A DNA stretch of 64,000 bases, from assembly GCF_000761245.1 (NCBI RefSeq), contig NZ_AWOR01000049.1:26395-90394 (forward strand), read 5' to 3'. The stretch's first letter is position 1; each line of letters begins with the position of its first letter. Of this stretch, positions 35,148-43,796 are shown in pieces. Both the position numbers and the translations under genes were made by a program. The DNA is from Comamonas testosteroni. GTDB lineage: Bacteria > Pseudomonadota > Gammaproteobacteria > Burkholderiales > Burkholderiaceae_C. The notes beneath the pieces are model-generated. The model saw nothing but the letters and a program-made list of their open reading frames with translations, did no database searches and was not told the origin of the DNA.

Positions 35148-36347
35148 TCACGCGGCCAGCCAGGTTTCGGCAAGGCGCACAAAGTAGGAGGCGCCAATGG
35201 GGATGATTTGGTCGTTGAAGTCGTAGGAACGGTTGTGAAGCAGGCAGGGGCCATTTCCATGCCCTGGCAATCGGTGATCGCCAGCTCCATTGCCTAGAAA
35301 TGCATAGCAACCAGGACGTACACGCAACATGTGCGCAAAATCTTCGGCTGCAAGCACGCCGGGGTACTGGGTATCTACGGCCTCATCACCGACAATTTCT
35401 CTCATGACCTCAGCAGCAAAGGCTGCCTCTTTCTCATGGTTGATGACGGGAGGGGATGCTCTCCTGAACTGGACGTCAGCAGTGCAACCATGTGCCAAGG
35501 CGATATGCTCTGCCGTTCTCCTCAGGGCCGTTTCCAGCTTGTCTAAAGCCTCCAGGGAAAAGGTGCGTACAGTGCCGCCGAGCCATGCACTATCGGGGAT
35601 CACGTTGGGGGCGTCGGAGCCCTGAATTTGCGTGACGGCCAATAGCGCACGCTCCAGGGAATTGATGTTTTTGGCCACCAGTGTTTGCAGCTGCTGCCCC
35701 AAATCGATCACTGCTGCCACTGGATCAATGCCAGTGTGGGGCAGGGAGGCATGTGTTCCGCTGCCATGAAGCGTAATGCGGAAGGTGTTGCTGGAGGCCA
35801 TGAGCGCCGATGCGTTGAGCGCAAACGCACCCACCTGGTCCAACGCAAAGTTGTGAAGCGCAAACACGGCATCACATGGAAATCGTTCAAAGAGACCTTC
35901 TTCGATCATCTTCAAGGCGCCGGCTTTGCCCATTTCCTCAGCGGGCTGAAAGATCAAGTGCACCGTACCGGCAAAGTTGCGAGTTCTGGCCAGGTGCTTT
36001 GCCGCCGCAAGCAGCATGGTGGTGTGCCCATCGTGACCACAGGCATGCATTCGGCCTGCATGCTGAGATCGGTGCTCAAAGTCGTTTTCCTCCTCTAGAG
36101 GAAGTGCATCCATATCAGCGCGAAGGCCTATGGTTTTCGCTCCTGAAAGCTTGCCTTCGATCACTCCAACCACACCTGTGCCCGCAATTCCCGTATGAAC
36201 GTCGATACCCCAGGATTGCAGCGTCTCAGCGACGAGCGCAGCCGTACGGACTTCTTCAAAACCCAATTCAGGATGCGCGTGAAGATCGCGGCGCAATGAC
36301 ACAAACTCCGAAAAATCGGAAAAACCATCTATCAATCTTGGTGACAT
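35148..36347 (-). CDS. M20-family amidohydrolase (hippurate hydrolase-like)
   Basis: A 399-residue metallohydrolase of the M20D group. The start RRDLHAHPELGFEEVRTAAL, the metal-binding MHACGHDGHTTML and FQPAEEMGKAGALKMIEEGL are diagnostic. Members hydrolyse the amide of N-acyl amino acids such as hippurate or indole-acetyl conjugates, using two metal ions. The following Bug receptor gene is 12 bases away, so the pair probably imports and cleaves an acylated compound. No regulator is intact beside it; the nearby TetR and LysR scraps may be what remains of one. Confidence 0.9.
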   Translation of the reverse strand: MSPRLIDGFSDFSEFVSLRRDLHAHPELGFEEVRTAALVAETLQSWGIDVHTGIAGTGVVGVIEGKLSGAKTIGLRADMDALPLEEENDFEHRSQHAGRMHACGHDGHTTMLLAAAKHLARTRNFAGTVHLIFQPAEEMGKAGALKMIEEGLFERFPCDAVFALHNFALDQVGAFALNASALMASSNTFRITLHGSGTHASLPHTGIDPVAAVIDLGQQLQTLVAKNINSLERALLAVTQIQGSDAPNVIPDSAWLGGTVRTFSLEALDKLETALRRTAEHIALAHGCTADVQFRRASPPVINHEKEAAFAAEVMREIVGDEAVDTQYPGVLAAEDFAHMLRVRPGCYAFLGNGAGDHRLPGHGNGPCLLHNRSYDFNDQIIPIGASYFVRLAETWLAA

Positions 36348-36477
36348 ATCTCAATTCAGTGACAACAAGCGTAGGAGGCTTGTTGCTCGGAATTGTGTAC
36401 ATATTTCATATGGTTTTATTAAACTAATTTGCTATATGTAAAAAGCATAAAGATAGAAGGGGCCGGTGCGTTCGGGT

Positions 36478-36720
36478 TCACTGGCTGATGTCGCCACGGT
36501 ACCGCGCTGTAGCGCAACTAGCATCTGCGTCGTAGCTCAAACGCAACCCGTCCAGCGTTGTAGAAGCGGCCGTTCCTAGCTTGGGGGGCACAGGTGCAGG
36601 CACGGATTTTTGTGCAGGCTGAGCCGACTCAGGACCCTCTGCGCGGACATTTCTGCCAGGTACTGGCCAACTTTCGGTGACCAAGTTGACCGCTTCAGTC
36701 TTGAACTCTTCTTTCGTAAT
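36478..36720 (-). other. Possible IS3-type OrfA remnant
   Basis: In the 36348-36766 non-coding stretch the minus strand contains ITKEEFKTEAVNLVTE, similar to the opening of IS3-family OrfA proteins, followed in another frame by GQYLAEMSAQRVL. The similarity is short and the rest does not fit. The remainder of the stretch shows nothing else. Confidence 0.28.
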
Positions 36721-36766
36721 GGAACCTACAACGGGGTCTCAGTTTTGAGGCGATATGGCGTCCAGT

Positions 36767-37975
36767 TCAGTCGGGTCGGTTTACATTGGCCATGGCTTGC
36801 TGCAAGTCATCAATCAGATCATCTGGATTTTCTAAGCCAACATGTAGGCGCACCACGGAATGTGTGCCTGACCAGGCGCTATGTTCACGCAGACGCTCAG
36901 GGGCCGCGATCAAGGCAAGGCTCTCATATCCCCCCCAGGATGCGCCAATGGCAAACCAGCGCAGTGCGTTGACAAAGGCCTCGGCACCGGCGGCATGCAC
37001 TCCGTCGACAAAGGCGAACGAAACCAGACCGTTGGCACCATGAAAGTCGCGTTTCCAGAGTGCATGACCGGGGTCACTGGGCAAGGCCGGGTAGAAGACG
37101 CGCTCCACCAGAGGTTGGGATTGCAGCCACTGTGCAACTTCGGTCGCGTGGCGTTGGTGTTGGGCCAAACGCACGGGCAAGGTGCGAATGCCGCGCAGAG
37201 CCAGATACGCGTCGTCGGCACCGATGGTCAGGCCTAGAGCTTCATACGCGGTGGCTATCTTCTCGGACAACGCCGCGCTGTCGGTAACAACTACACCTTG
37301 CATCACGTCGGAATGTCCGCCGATGTACTTGGTGGCGGCCTGGATGGAGATATTGGCGCCCAAAGCCAAAGGCTGGTACAGCCAGCCTGCGCCCCAGGTA
37401 TTGTCGGTGGCCAGAGGAACACCATGGGCTTGTGCGATGGCCGCCAGGGCTGGCAGATCCAGAATTTCGTACAACAGGGAACTGGGGGACTCGACGTAGA
37501 TAAGCTTGGTATTGGGTCGAATTTTGGCTGCGAGATCGTCCTGGGAGGGAGAGAAATACTCGAGCGTAATGCCCAGGCGTTGCAGCAGGGTGGCGTCAAC
37601 ACGGCGTACAGGGGAGTACACACTGTCGGCCACCAGTGCATGGTCACCAGGGGAGAGCAGCGCCACAAGCACCAAGCTGATGGCTGCCAGGCCCGAGGGG
37701 GCGAGGAAAGCGCGATGGCCTCCCTCCAGGCCTAGTAGTGCATCTTCGAGCGCGCGGTGTGTGTCAAGACCGTGGCGGCCATAGGAAGCGACCCGCTCGC
37801 CAGCCACCCGTCGGTGGTGGTGATCGGCATAGGCCGCAGTATTGGCAAAACGCACGGTGCTGGTGCGCACCACAGGAACGTTCACGGGGCCGGAGCCACC
37901 GCGCAGCGTGGGGCTACCTGCGTGTAGCAGGCGCGTGGCGGAGCCGATGGCGGATGGTGAAGAGGTGCTGCTCAT
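36767..37975 (-). CDS. PLP-dependent C-S lyase (MetC-like)
   Basis: A 402-residue Cys/Met-metabolism PLP enzyme. PLP is expected on K216 (IQAATKYIGGHSDVMQG); D191 in ATDNTWGAGW holds the pyridine nitrogen; GLDTHRALEDALLGLEGG is the usual dimer/active-site region. Relatives cleave cystathionine, cystine or similar thioethers to a thiol, pyruvate and ammonia. Its start overlaps the stop of the thiol-dioxygenase-like gene, and it is the last of the thirteen genes of the sulfur cluster. The role would be release of a thiol or persulfide from the imported compound (inference). Confidence 0.88.
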   Translation of the reverse strand: MSSTSSPSAIGSATRLLHAGSPTLRGGSGPVNVPVVRTSTVRFANTAAYADHHHRRVAGERVASYGRHGLDTHRALEDALLGLEGGHRAFLAPSGLAAISLVLVALLSPGDHALVADSVYSPVRRVDATLLQRLGITLEYFSPSQDDLAAKIRPNTKLIYVESPSSLLYEILDLPALAAIAQAHGVPLATDNTWGAGWLYQPLALGANISIQAATKYIGGHSDVMQGVVVTDSAALSEKIATAYEALGLTIGADDAYLALRGIRTLPVRLAQHQRHATEVAQWLQSQPLVERVFYPALPSDPGHALWKRDFHGANGLVSFAFVDGVHAAGAEAFVNALRWFAIGASWGGYESLALIAAPERLREHSAWSGTHSVVRLHVGLENPDDLIDDLQQAMANVNRPD

Positions 37976-38601
37976 GCCACGGCCTCGCTGGGGCGGAAGT
38001 AGGCGGCGTTGTAGTTCTTGACTTCGCCGGTCTCGGGGTCGATGGCCACACGGCCTGTCAGTGTCTCCAACGGCTGACCGTAAAGGTGAAAGTGCAGCGT
38101 GGGTTCATTGCCGACCACGGCGATTGCGTGGATATCGTCGGGTAAGAAGGCGATGGAGGCACCGGGCTGCACGGTAAATTCGCGCGCCAGATGTATTTGG
38201 GCATGGGCAGGGTTGGAGCGGTCGTCGGTGCGCTCGTACAGGCGGTTGATTTCCTGACCTTCGACGGCCACGATCACGGCCCAGGTCGTGTGGTTGTGCG
38301 GTGCCGTGGTCTTGCCGGGGTTGATGGAGTTCAGATAAAGGGCCAGGTCTGCATCGCCGTCTGCGGGATTGAGTCGGTACCGCGTGGAGGCACCCACGCC
38401 ATCAGTCTGGGCAGGCGGGGGAAAGTCTGCGCGACTGAACAATGCCTTGTGGGCGGCCAGTTGCTCCAGCCTCTCGGTGATGGCGGCCAGGGTTTTGCGG
38501 TCGGGAGCGCCGGTTTTAATCAAGCGGCGCACGTCGGCCAGCGCCGAGTCCACGGCCTGGCGACGTTGATCGGCGATAGGGGTAGAGGAAGAAATTGTCA
38601 T
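37972..38601 (-). CDS. Thiol (cysteine) dioxygenase-like cupin
   Basis: A 209-residue cupin of the cysteine dioxygenase group. Iron ligands would be H102 and H104 (PHNHTTW) and H158 (DDIHAI); FHLYG near 171-175 follows as in the family. Relatives oxidise a thiol to a sulfinate with O2. AGGAG lies about nine bases before the chosen ATG; the longer frame adds 79 Arg/Ser-rich residues from the ABC gene's antisense side. It resembles the N-terminal domain of the 741-residue fusion at the head of the same operon. Substrate unknown: cysteine, mercaptopropionate and mercaptosuccinate are possibilities. Confidence 0.82.
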   Translation of the reverse strand: MTISSSTPIADQRRQAVDSALADVRRLIKTGAPDRKTLAAITERLEQLAAHKALFSRADFPPPAQTDGVGASTRYRLNPADGDADLALYLNSINPGKTTAPHNHTTWAVIVAVEGQEINRLYERTDDRSNPAHAQIHLAREFTVQPGASIAFLPDDIHAIAVVGNEPTLHFHLYGQPLETLTGRVAIDPETGEVKNYNAAYFRPSEAVA

Positions 38602-38635
38602 AGCGAGGCTCCTAGTGGGTATGGTTTTCAACGTG

Positions 38636-39508
38636 TCAGAGCGCGAAGCGTAGGCTGTTGAAGGCCAGCGGGGATGGGGGAGGCAGCGGTCTGGCGCGTG
38701 CGCCGTCGCCCAGAGCCCGTTGTAGGAACTCTCGCGTGCGTTCGCTGCGCGGGCTGCCGAAGATCTGGGAAGAGGGACCGTGCTCGACGATACGGCCGGC
38801 CTCGGTGAAATAGACCTGGTCGCTGACCTCTTCGGCAAAGCGCATCTCGTGCGTGACCAGCACGCAGGTCATGCCGTCCCTGACGAGGTCTCGAATCACG
38901 GTCAGAACTTCGCCCACGGTTTCGGGGTCCAGAGCCGAGGTCACTTCATCGAACAAGATGAGTTCGGGCCGCATGGCCAGGGCGCGCGCTATGGCTACGC
39001 GCTGCTGCTGGCCGCCTGACAGCTCGCCTGGATAGGCGTTTTCCTTGTGGTCCAGACGCACCTTCTGCAGCAAAGCACGGGCCTCGCGCTCGGCCGTCGC
39101 TCGGTCACGTCCGACCACACGGGTGGGGGCAATTACCAGGTTCTCCAGTACCGACAGGTGGGGGAAAAGGTTGTATTGCTGGAACACAAAGCCCACGCGC
39201 TTGCGCAGTGCTATCAGCTCGGCCTCGGTGCGCAGCTGGTCTACGCGCGTGCCGGCCACGGTGATGCTGCCCTGCTGAGGCCTCAGCAGGCCCGTGATGC
39301 AACGCAGGATGGTGGACTTACCTGAGCCCGAAGGGCCGATGATGGTTACGGCCTCGCCGCGCCGCACTTGCACGTCGATGCCGCGCAGCACATGGTTGTC
39401 GCCGAAGGACAGGTGCACGCCGTGCAGGTCGACCAGGGGTGGTGTCGCTTCTGTCGTGATTGCCTTGTTGCTGGCGATCTGGGTGATAAAGGAGTCAGTG
39501 GCGTTCAT
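38636..39508 (-). CDS. Polar amino-acid ABC transporter ATPase
   Basis: A 290-residue ATPase of the GlnQ/HisP type. Walker A GPSGSGKST is at about 58-66, the signature LSGGQQQRV at 163-171, Walker B LILFDEV at 183-189. Its start overlaps the upstream permease gene by 14 bases. It carries an extra C-terminal Pro/Arg tail of about 25 residues. Powers the two permeases in this operon; probable cargo is an amino acid or sulfur analogue, judged by the neighbouring enzymes. Confidence 0.92.
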   Translation of the reverse strand: MNATDSFITQIASNKAITTEATPPLVDLHGVHLSFGDNHVLRGIDVQVRRGEAVTIIGPSGSGKSTILRCITGLLRPQQGSITVAGTRVDQLRTEAELIALRKRVGFVFQQYNLFPHLSVLENLVIAPTRVVGRDRATAEREARALLQKVRLDHKENAYPGELSGGQQQRVAIARALAMRPELILFDEVTSALDPETVGEVLTVIRDLVRDGMTCVLVTHEMRFAEEVSDQVYFTEAGRIVEHGPSSQIFGSPRSERTREFLQRALGDGARARPLPPPSPLAFNSLRFAL

Positions 39509-40307
39509 GGCGGCGCTCCAGGTTGCGCGTGGCGCGGGCTATCGGATAGCAGTAGGCAAAAAACAAGGCGAGCAGCGCGAAATACACGAGGATGGTGAAG
39601 TCCGTGCGGGCTACGGTGTTGCTGGCGATCTGTGCAGTGTCGACCACGTCGTGTACGCCCACCAAGGAGGCCAATGAGGTACTCATGGTGATGCTGGCGT
39701 AGAGGTTCATCCAGGGTGGAAGCATGCGACGCACGCACTGGGGCAGGACGATGAGGCGGAAGATCTCGCGGCGGCGAAAGGCCAGGGACTGGGCAGCCTC
39801 CCACTGAGCGCTGGGAATGGACTGGATCGCGCCACGGAAGATCTCGGCCACGTTGGCGCTGGTGGGCAGGGCCAGACCCAGAACGACCTTGATCCAGTCG
39901 GGGAACGGAAAGGACCAGCTCACCAGCTTCACCTCGAAGGGGAACACGTAGGTAGTGAAGTAGATGAGCACCAGGATGGGCGCGTTGCGGAACAGTTGCA
40001 CATACCAGCGCACGATGGTGCGCAGGCCTGGCGTGGGCGAGAGCGACAGCGCACCCAGCATCAGACCGACCACGGTGCCCAGAGCCACGGCCAGCACGCT
40101 GATCTCGATGTTGACCCACAGGCCGCGCAGCAAGGCGGGCAGCCAGTTCCAGAGATGGACGAAGGCGGGTGGCGTGCTGCCGCTAGTGGTCCAGTACAGG
40201 ACGAGTACCAGCAGGGCGGTGGCGGCGGTCAGCCAGGGGTTGCGCAGCGCACGGCCCCATGCGGGATGCGCCGGCGCCACGGGACGAGAAAGGGCTTCAC
40301 TGGCCAT
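39495..40307 (-). CDS. Amino-acid ABC transporter permease
   Basis: A 270-residue HisM/GlnP-type inner-membrane protein. An extra N-terminal helix (about 20-42) precedes the transport core. The ATPase-contact loop EAAQSLAFRRREIFRLIVLP is near 170-190. It overlaps the second permease gene by 11 bases and the ATPase gene by 14, so the three are produced together. It is expected to pair with the following permease as a heterodimer. Confidence 0.9.
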   Translation of the reverse strand: MASEALSRPVAPAHPAWGRALRNPWLTAATALLVLVLYWTTSGSTPPAFVHLWNWLPALLRGLWVNIEISVLAVALGTVVGLMLGALSLSPTPGLRTIVRWYVQLFRNAPILVLIYFTTYVFPFEVKLVSWSFPFPDWIKVVLGLALPTSANVAEIFRGAIQSIPSAQWEAAQSLAFRRREIFRLIVLPQCVRRMLPPWMNLYASITMSTSLASLVGVHDVVDTAQIASNTVARTDFTILVYFALLALFFAYCYPIARATRNLERRHERH

Positions 40308-41046
40308 AGCCGGGCATCCTCCAATGGTGTTCCAGCCAGCGGCCCGCCAGGCTGACCAGCCAGGTAAGGAGGCCGAACCATAGCAGGATAAGCAGCAGCA
40401 GCTCCAGCACGTTGTCGCGCTGGGACCAGATCATGATGGACTCATAAGTCACGTCACCCACAGCGATGGCCGAGGCCACGGCAGTCATCTTCACCAGGTC
40501 TACCAGGTTGTTGACGAGGGAGGGAAGGGCAAAGCGTATGGCTAGCGGCAACTGAACACGCGCCAGCAGTTGGCGCTGCGAAAAGCCTAACGAGCGCGCG
40601 GCCTCCAGCGTGGTGGCAGGCACGGCTTCGATGCCGGCGCGCAGCGCCTCGGCATGAAACACCCCCTTGTGCAGCGAGACCACGATCACGACCCAGACGA
40701 AGGGCGTGAGCGGGTTATTGCCCGCTCCCCAGTCGCGCAGTTGCTGGGTGATGAGCATGTTGAGTACCAGAAAGGCGCAGTACAGCTGGACCAAGGTGGG
40801 TGTATTGCGCGTGACTTCGACAAAGGCGCGGGCGGTGCGCTCCAGCGAGGGCCGACCCGAGGTCAGGGCCGCTGCAAGGGCTACGCCGGCGGCCAGGCTA
40901 CCGGGAATGGTCAGCAGGGCCAGTTGCAGGGTCACGATCATGCCGCGCACGAAGGCCTGGCGCTCGGAGGTGTCCAGCACAAAGGCATAGTTGAGCCCCA
41001 GGGGCCGCAGGGCATCGACTGCCTGGTGTAACCAGTCGGTGCTCAT
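40297..41046 (-). CDS. Amino-acid ABC transporter permease
   Basis: A 249-residue permease. Membrane helices at about 33-58, 65-85, 105-125, 185-205 and 215-235; coupling loop EAARSLGFSQRQLLARVQLP. The start is the ATG overlapping the aminotransferase stop (ATGA). The frame is open for 64 codons further, but these lie antisense to the aminotransferase gene and lack membrane character. Partner of the preceding permease. Confidence 0.9.
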   Translation of the reverse strand: MSTDWLHQAVDALRPLGLNYAFVLDTSERQAFVRGMIVTLQLALLTIPGSLAAGVALAAALTSGRPSLERTARAFVEVTRNTPTLVQLYCAFLVLNMLITQQLRDWGAGNNPLTPFVWVVIVVSLHKGVFHAEALRAGIEAVPATTLEAARSLGFSQRQLLARVQLPLAIRFALPSLVNNLVDLVKMTAVASAIAVGDVTYESIMIWSQRDNVLELLLLILLWFGLLTWLVSLAGRWLEHHWRMPGYGQ

Positions 41047-42308
41047 GCGCTGGCCTCCAGGGTTCGGGCTGGGTCTGCCACAACCGGAGCCGGGCGCAGC
41101 GCGGCAACGGCGCGTGCGATGCGCTGCACAGCGTCGGCCAGTACGGCATCGCTGGCTGCTGTAGAGAGGCGGAAATAGGGCGAAAGGCCGTAGGCCCCGC
41201 CGTCCACGGCGGCCACCCCTTCGGCTTCTAGCAGCCATTCGGTCAGGTCGCTGTCCGAGGCGATGGGCGTGCCGTCCGGGCGCAGGCGGCCCAGCACGCC
41301 GGCGCAGTGCACAAAGGCGAAGAACGAGCCCTCGATGGGCCGCAGAGCCAGTCCGGGCACCTCACTCAGGCCCGCGACCACGGCTGCGGCACGGCGTGCG
41401 TAGGCATGGCGGGCCGCTGTCACAAAGGACTGGTCGGACGATTCCAGGGCGGCGGTGACGGCGGACTGGCCCACGGAGTTGGGGCCCGACGAGGCCTGGG
41501 ACTGGATGACCACCATGGCTTGTATGAGTGCGGAAGGGCCCGCCCCCCAGCCGATGCGCCAGCCCGTCATGGCATAAGTCTTGGAGGCGCCGTTGACTAG
41601 CAGGGTGCGCTCCCTGAAATCTGGCGCCACATGCAGCCAGTGCACGGGCGCTTCCGGGGTGAACCAGATGTGTTCGTACAGCTCGTCCAGAAGTATCAGC
41701 ACCTGGGTGTGACGGCGCAGTACGGCGGCCAGGGCCGCAAGCTCGTCGGCGCTGTAGATCGCGCCCGAAGGGTTGCCCGGGGTGTTGAGCACCAGCCAGC
41801 GGGTGCGCGGCGTGATCGCCGCCTCCAGCGCTGCGGGCGTGAGCTTGAAGCCCGTGTCGATGCCACAGGGCACGAGCACGGGTGTGCCGTCGTTGACCAG
41901 CACGATGTCGGGAAAGGAGGGCCAGTAGGGCGTAGGGATGATGACCTCGTCGCCGGCATTGAGCGTCGCGGCCATGGCGTTGTAGATCACCTGCTTGCCG
42001 CCGTTGCTCACGATGATCTGGGAGGACGGATAGTCCAGGGCGCGCTCTCGGCGGTACTTGGCCTGGATGGCCTGGCGCAACGCGGTCGTGCCGGCCGTGG
42101 GCGTGTACTTGGTCTCGCCGCGCGCCAGGGCGGCGATGGCGGCCTGCTTGATGGAGTCGGGCGTATCGAAGTCGGGCTCACCCGTGGTAAGCGAGATCAC
42201 GTCGCGGCCTTGGGCGGCCAGGGCAGTGGCGCGTGCACTGGCCGCCGCATTGGGCGAGAGCTTGACGCGGCGCACACGCTCGGAGAGCGGGAAGTTGGAA
42301 GCGGTCAT
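41043..42308 (-). CDS. Class I/II PLP aminotransferase
   Basis: A 421-residue aspartate/aromatic-type aminotransferase. The PLP Lys is K243 (VNGASKTYAMTGWRIGW); LTTGEPDFDTP and NTPGNPSGAIY are the usual substrate and cofactor segments. Transaminates an amino acid to its 2-keto acid; with the sulfur genes around it, cysteine or homologue to mercaptopyruvate-like acid is a fair guess. The start overlaps the stop of the FAD gene by four bases. The frame extends 170 codons further upstream but that is antisense-like, Arg/Pro-rich sequence. Confidence 0.9.
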   Translation of the reverse strand: MTASNFPLSERVRRVKLSPNAAASARATALAAQGRDVISLTTGEPDFDTPDSIKQAAIAALARGETKYTPTAGTTALRQAIQAKYRRERALDYPSSQIIVSNGGKQVIYNAMAATLNAGDEVIIPTPYWPSFPDIVLVNDGTPVLVPCGIDTGFKLTPAALEAAITPRTRWLVLNTPGNPSGAIYSADELAALAAVLRRHTQVLILLDELYEHIWFTPEAPVHWLHVAPDFRERTLLVNGASKTYAMTGWRIGWGAGPSALIQAMVVIQSQASSGPNSVGQSAVTAALESSDQSFVTAARHAYARRAAAVVAGLSEVPGLALRPIEGSFFAFVHCAGVLGRLRPDGTPIASDSDLTEWLLEAEGVAAVDGGAYGLSPYFRLSTAASDAVLADAVQRIARAVAALRPAPVVADPARTLEASA

Positions 42309-43792
42309 GGCAGGGAGCGTTCGGCAGCGGAGCATACGGGTGCCGCAGGCGCTGCAAGGGATGGGAAGGAAGAGGGGATGGTGTTGGCCAGGACCTTGCC
42401 CGGGTTGAGCAGGCCAAGCGGGTCGAAGGCGGCCTTGAGGCGGCGCATCAGCTCCAGCTCGACCGTGCTCTTGTAGAGTGGCAGCAGGTCGCGTTTGGTC
42501 TGGCCCACACCGTGCTCGGCGCTGATGGAGCCACTGTGGGCGTGAACGCAGTCGTGCACCACGGCGTGGATGGCGTCCTCCTGCGCAAACAGCGCGGCCA
42601 CTGTGTTGTCGGGGGAGTGCGAGACGTTGTAGTGCAGGTTGCCGTCGCCCAGGTGGCCGAAGGCCACGGGGCGCACGCCTGGGAACTGTGCCTGCAGAGC
42701 AGCGGCCGTGGCCGCCAGGAAGTCTGGGATGCGCGAGATGGGCACGGAGACGTCGTGCTTGATGTTGCCGCCGTCGCGTTTCTGGGCCAGGCCGAGGGCC
42801 TCGTCGCGCAGCCGCCACAGGGCCTGACTTTGTTGCAGGCTTTCGGCGATCGCCGCATCGTGTACCAGGCCGTCCTCGAAGGCCTGGCTGACTACGGCCT
42901 CGAAGCGCTGGCGAGCATGGGCTTCCCCTTCGCTATCAGACAGTTCGACCAGAGCGTACCAGGGGGTGCCCGGGGCCAGTGGCAGTGGCTGCTCGGGCAC
43001 ATGGCGCGCGATCAGGCCCACGGCCGTGTCCGACAGCAGCTCGAAGGCCGTAAGGCTGGCGCCGAAGCCCGCGCGGGCAGCTGATAGGAAGGCCACAGCG
43101 TTTCGAATGCAGCCAAAGGCCAGCAAGGCAGTGTGCTGCGCCTGTGGCAAGGGGTGGAGCTTGAGCGTGGCGGCCGTGATAATGCCCAGCGTGCCTTCGC
43201 TGCCCACGTACAGGTCGCGCAGCGCATAGCCCGTGTTGTCCTTGCGCAAGCCGCGCAGACCATGCCAGATTTCGCCTTCGGCGGTGACCACTTCCAGACC
43301 CAGCACCAGCTCGCGCGTGTTGCCGTAGCGCAGCACCTGGGTGCCGCCAGCATTGGTGGAGAGGTTGCCGCCGATGGTGCAGCTGCCTTCAGATCCCAGG
43401 CTCAGCGGGAACAGCCGGCCCGCGTCGCGTGCAGCCTGTTGCACCTGGGCAAGCACGGCGCCAGCTTCCACGGTCAGGGTGTCATTGTCGGTGTCGATGG
43501 CGCGCACGCGGTTGAGGCGGCCCAGGGACAGCAGCACAGCCTGGCCGCTGGCATCGGGTGTGGCGCCGCCCATGAGGCCGGTATTGCCTCCCTGGGGCAC
43601 GATGGGGGTACGTTGGGCGCGGCACAGGCGCACGACCTCAGCCACCTGAGCTGTGTCGGCCGGACGAACAACGGCCAGGGCCCGGCCTGTTAGGCGGCCG
43701 TGCTGATCTGTTAGATACCCTGCCGCGTCCGTGCCGGTCAGCACCTGGTCGGTGCCCAGGGCAGCCCGCAGTTGGTCTATAAGCGTGCTCAT
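42305..43792 (-). CDS. FAD-linked 2-hydroxyacid dehydrogenase
   Basis: A 495-residue enzyme of the GlcD/D-lactate/D-2-hydroxyglutarate dehydrogenase family. FAD-binding PQGGNTGLMGGATP (about 70-83) and TNAGGTQVLRYGNTRE (about 145-160) are typical; the metal site shows HLGDGNLHYNVSHS and the tail ends EHGVGQTKRDLLPLYKS before LNPGKV. It oxidises a D-2-hydroxy acid to the keto acid. GGAGG lies upstream of the chosen ATG; six codons earlier is an alternative. Beside the Ldh-family gene it may take the other stereoisomer of the same hydroxy acid. Confidence 0.9.
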   Translation of the reverse strand: MSTLIDQLRAALGTDQVLTGTDAAGYLTDQHGRLTGRALAVVRPADTAQVAEVVRLCRAQRTPIVPQGGNTGLMGGATPDASGQAVLLSLGRLNRVRAIDTDNDTLTVEAGAVLAQVQQAARDAGRLFPLSLGSEGSCTIGGNLSTNAGGTQVLRYGNTRELVLGLEVVTAEGEIWHGLRGLRKDNTGYALRDLYVGSEGTLGIITAATLKLHPLPQAQHTALLAFGCIRNAVAFLSAARAGFGASLTAFELLSDTAVGLIARHVPEQPLPLAPGTPWYALVELSDSEGEAHARQRFEAVVSQAFEDGLVHDAAIAESLQQSQALWRLRDEALGLAQKRDGGNIKHDVSVPISRIPDFLAATAAALQAQFPGVRPVAFGHLGDGNLHYNVSHSPDNTVAALFAQEDAIHAVVHDCVHAHSGSISAEHGVGQTKRDLLPLYKSTVELELMRRLKAAFDPLGLLNPGKVLANTIPSSFPSLAAPAAPVCSAAERSLP

Positions 43793-43796
43793 ATGG

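Noticed and set aside
41631..42476. 281-residue plus-strand ORF
   Set aside because: Shadow of the aminotransferase and FAD dehydrogenase genes; composition Gly/Arg/Val-rich and no family features.
42309..42818. 170-residue extension of the aminotransferase
   Set aside because: This part overlaps the end of the FAD dehydrogenase gene in another frame and has antisense-like composition; the enzyme starts at the ATGA overlap.
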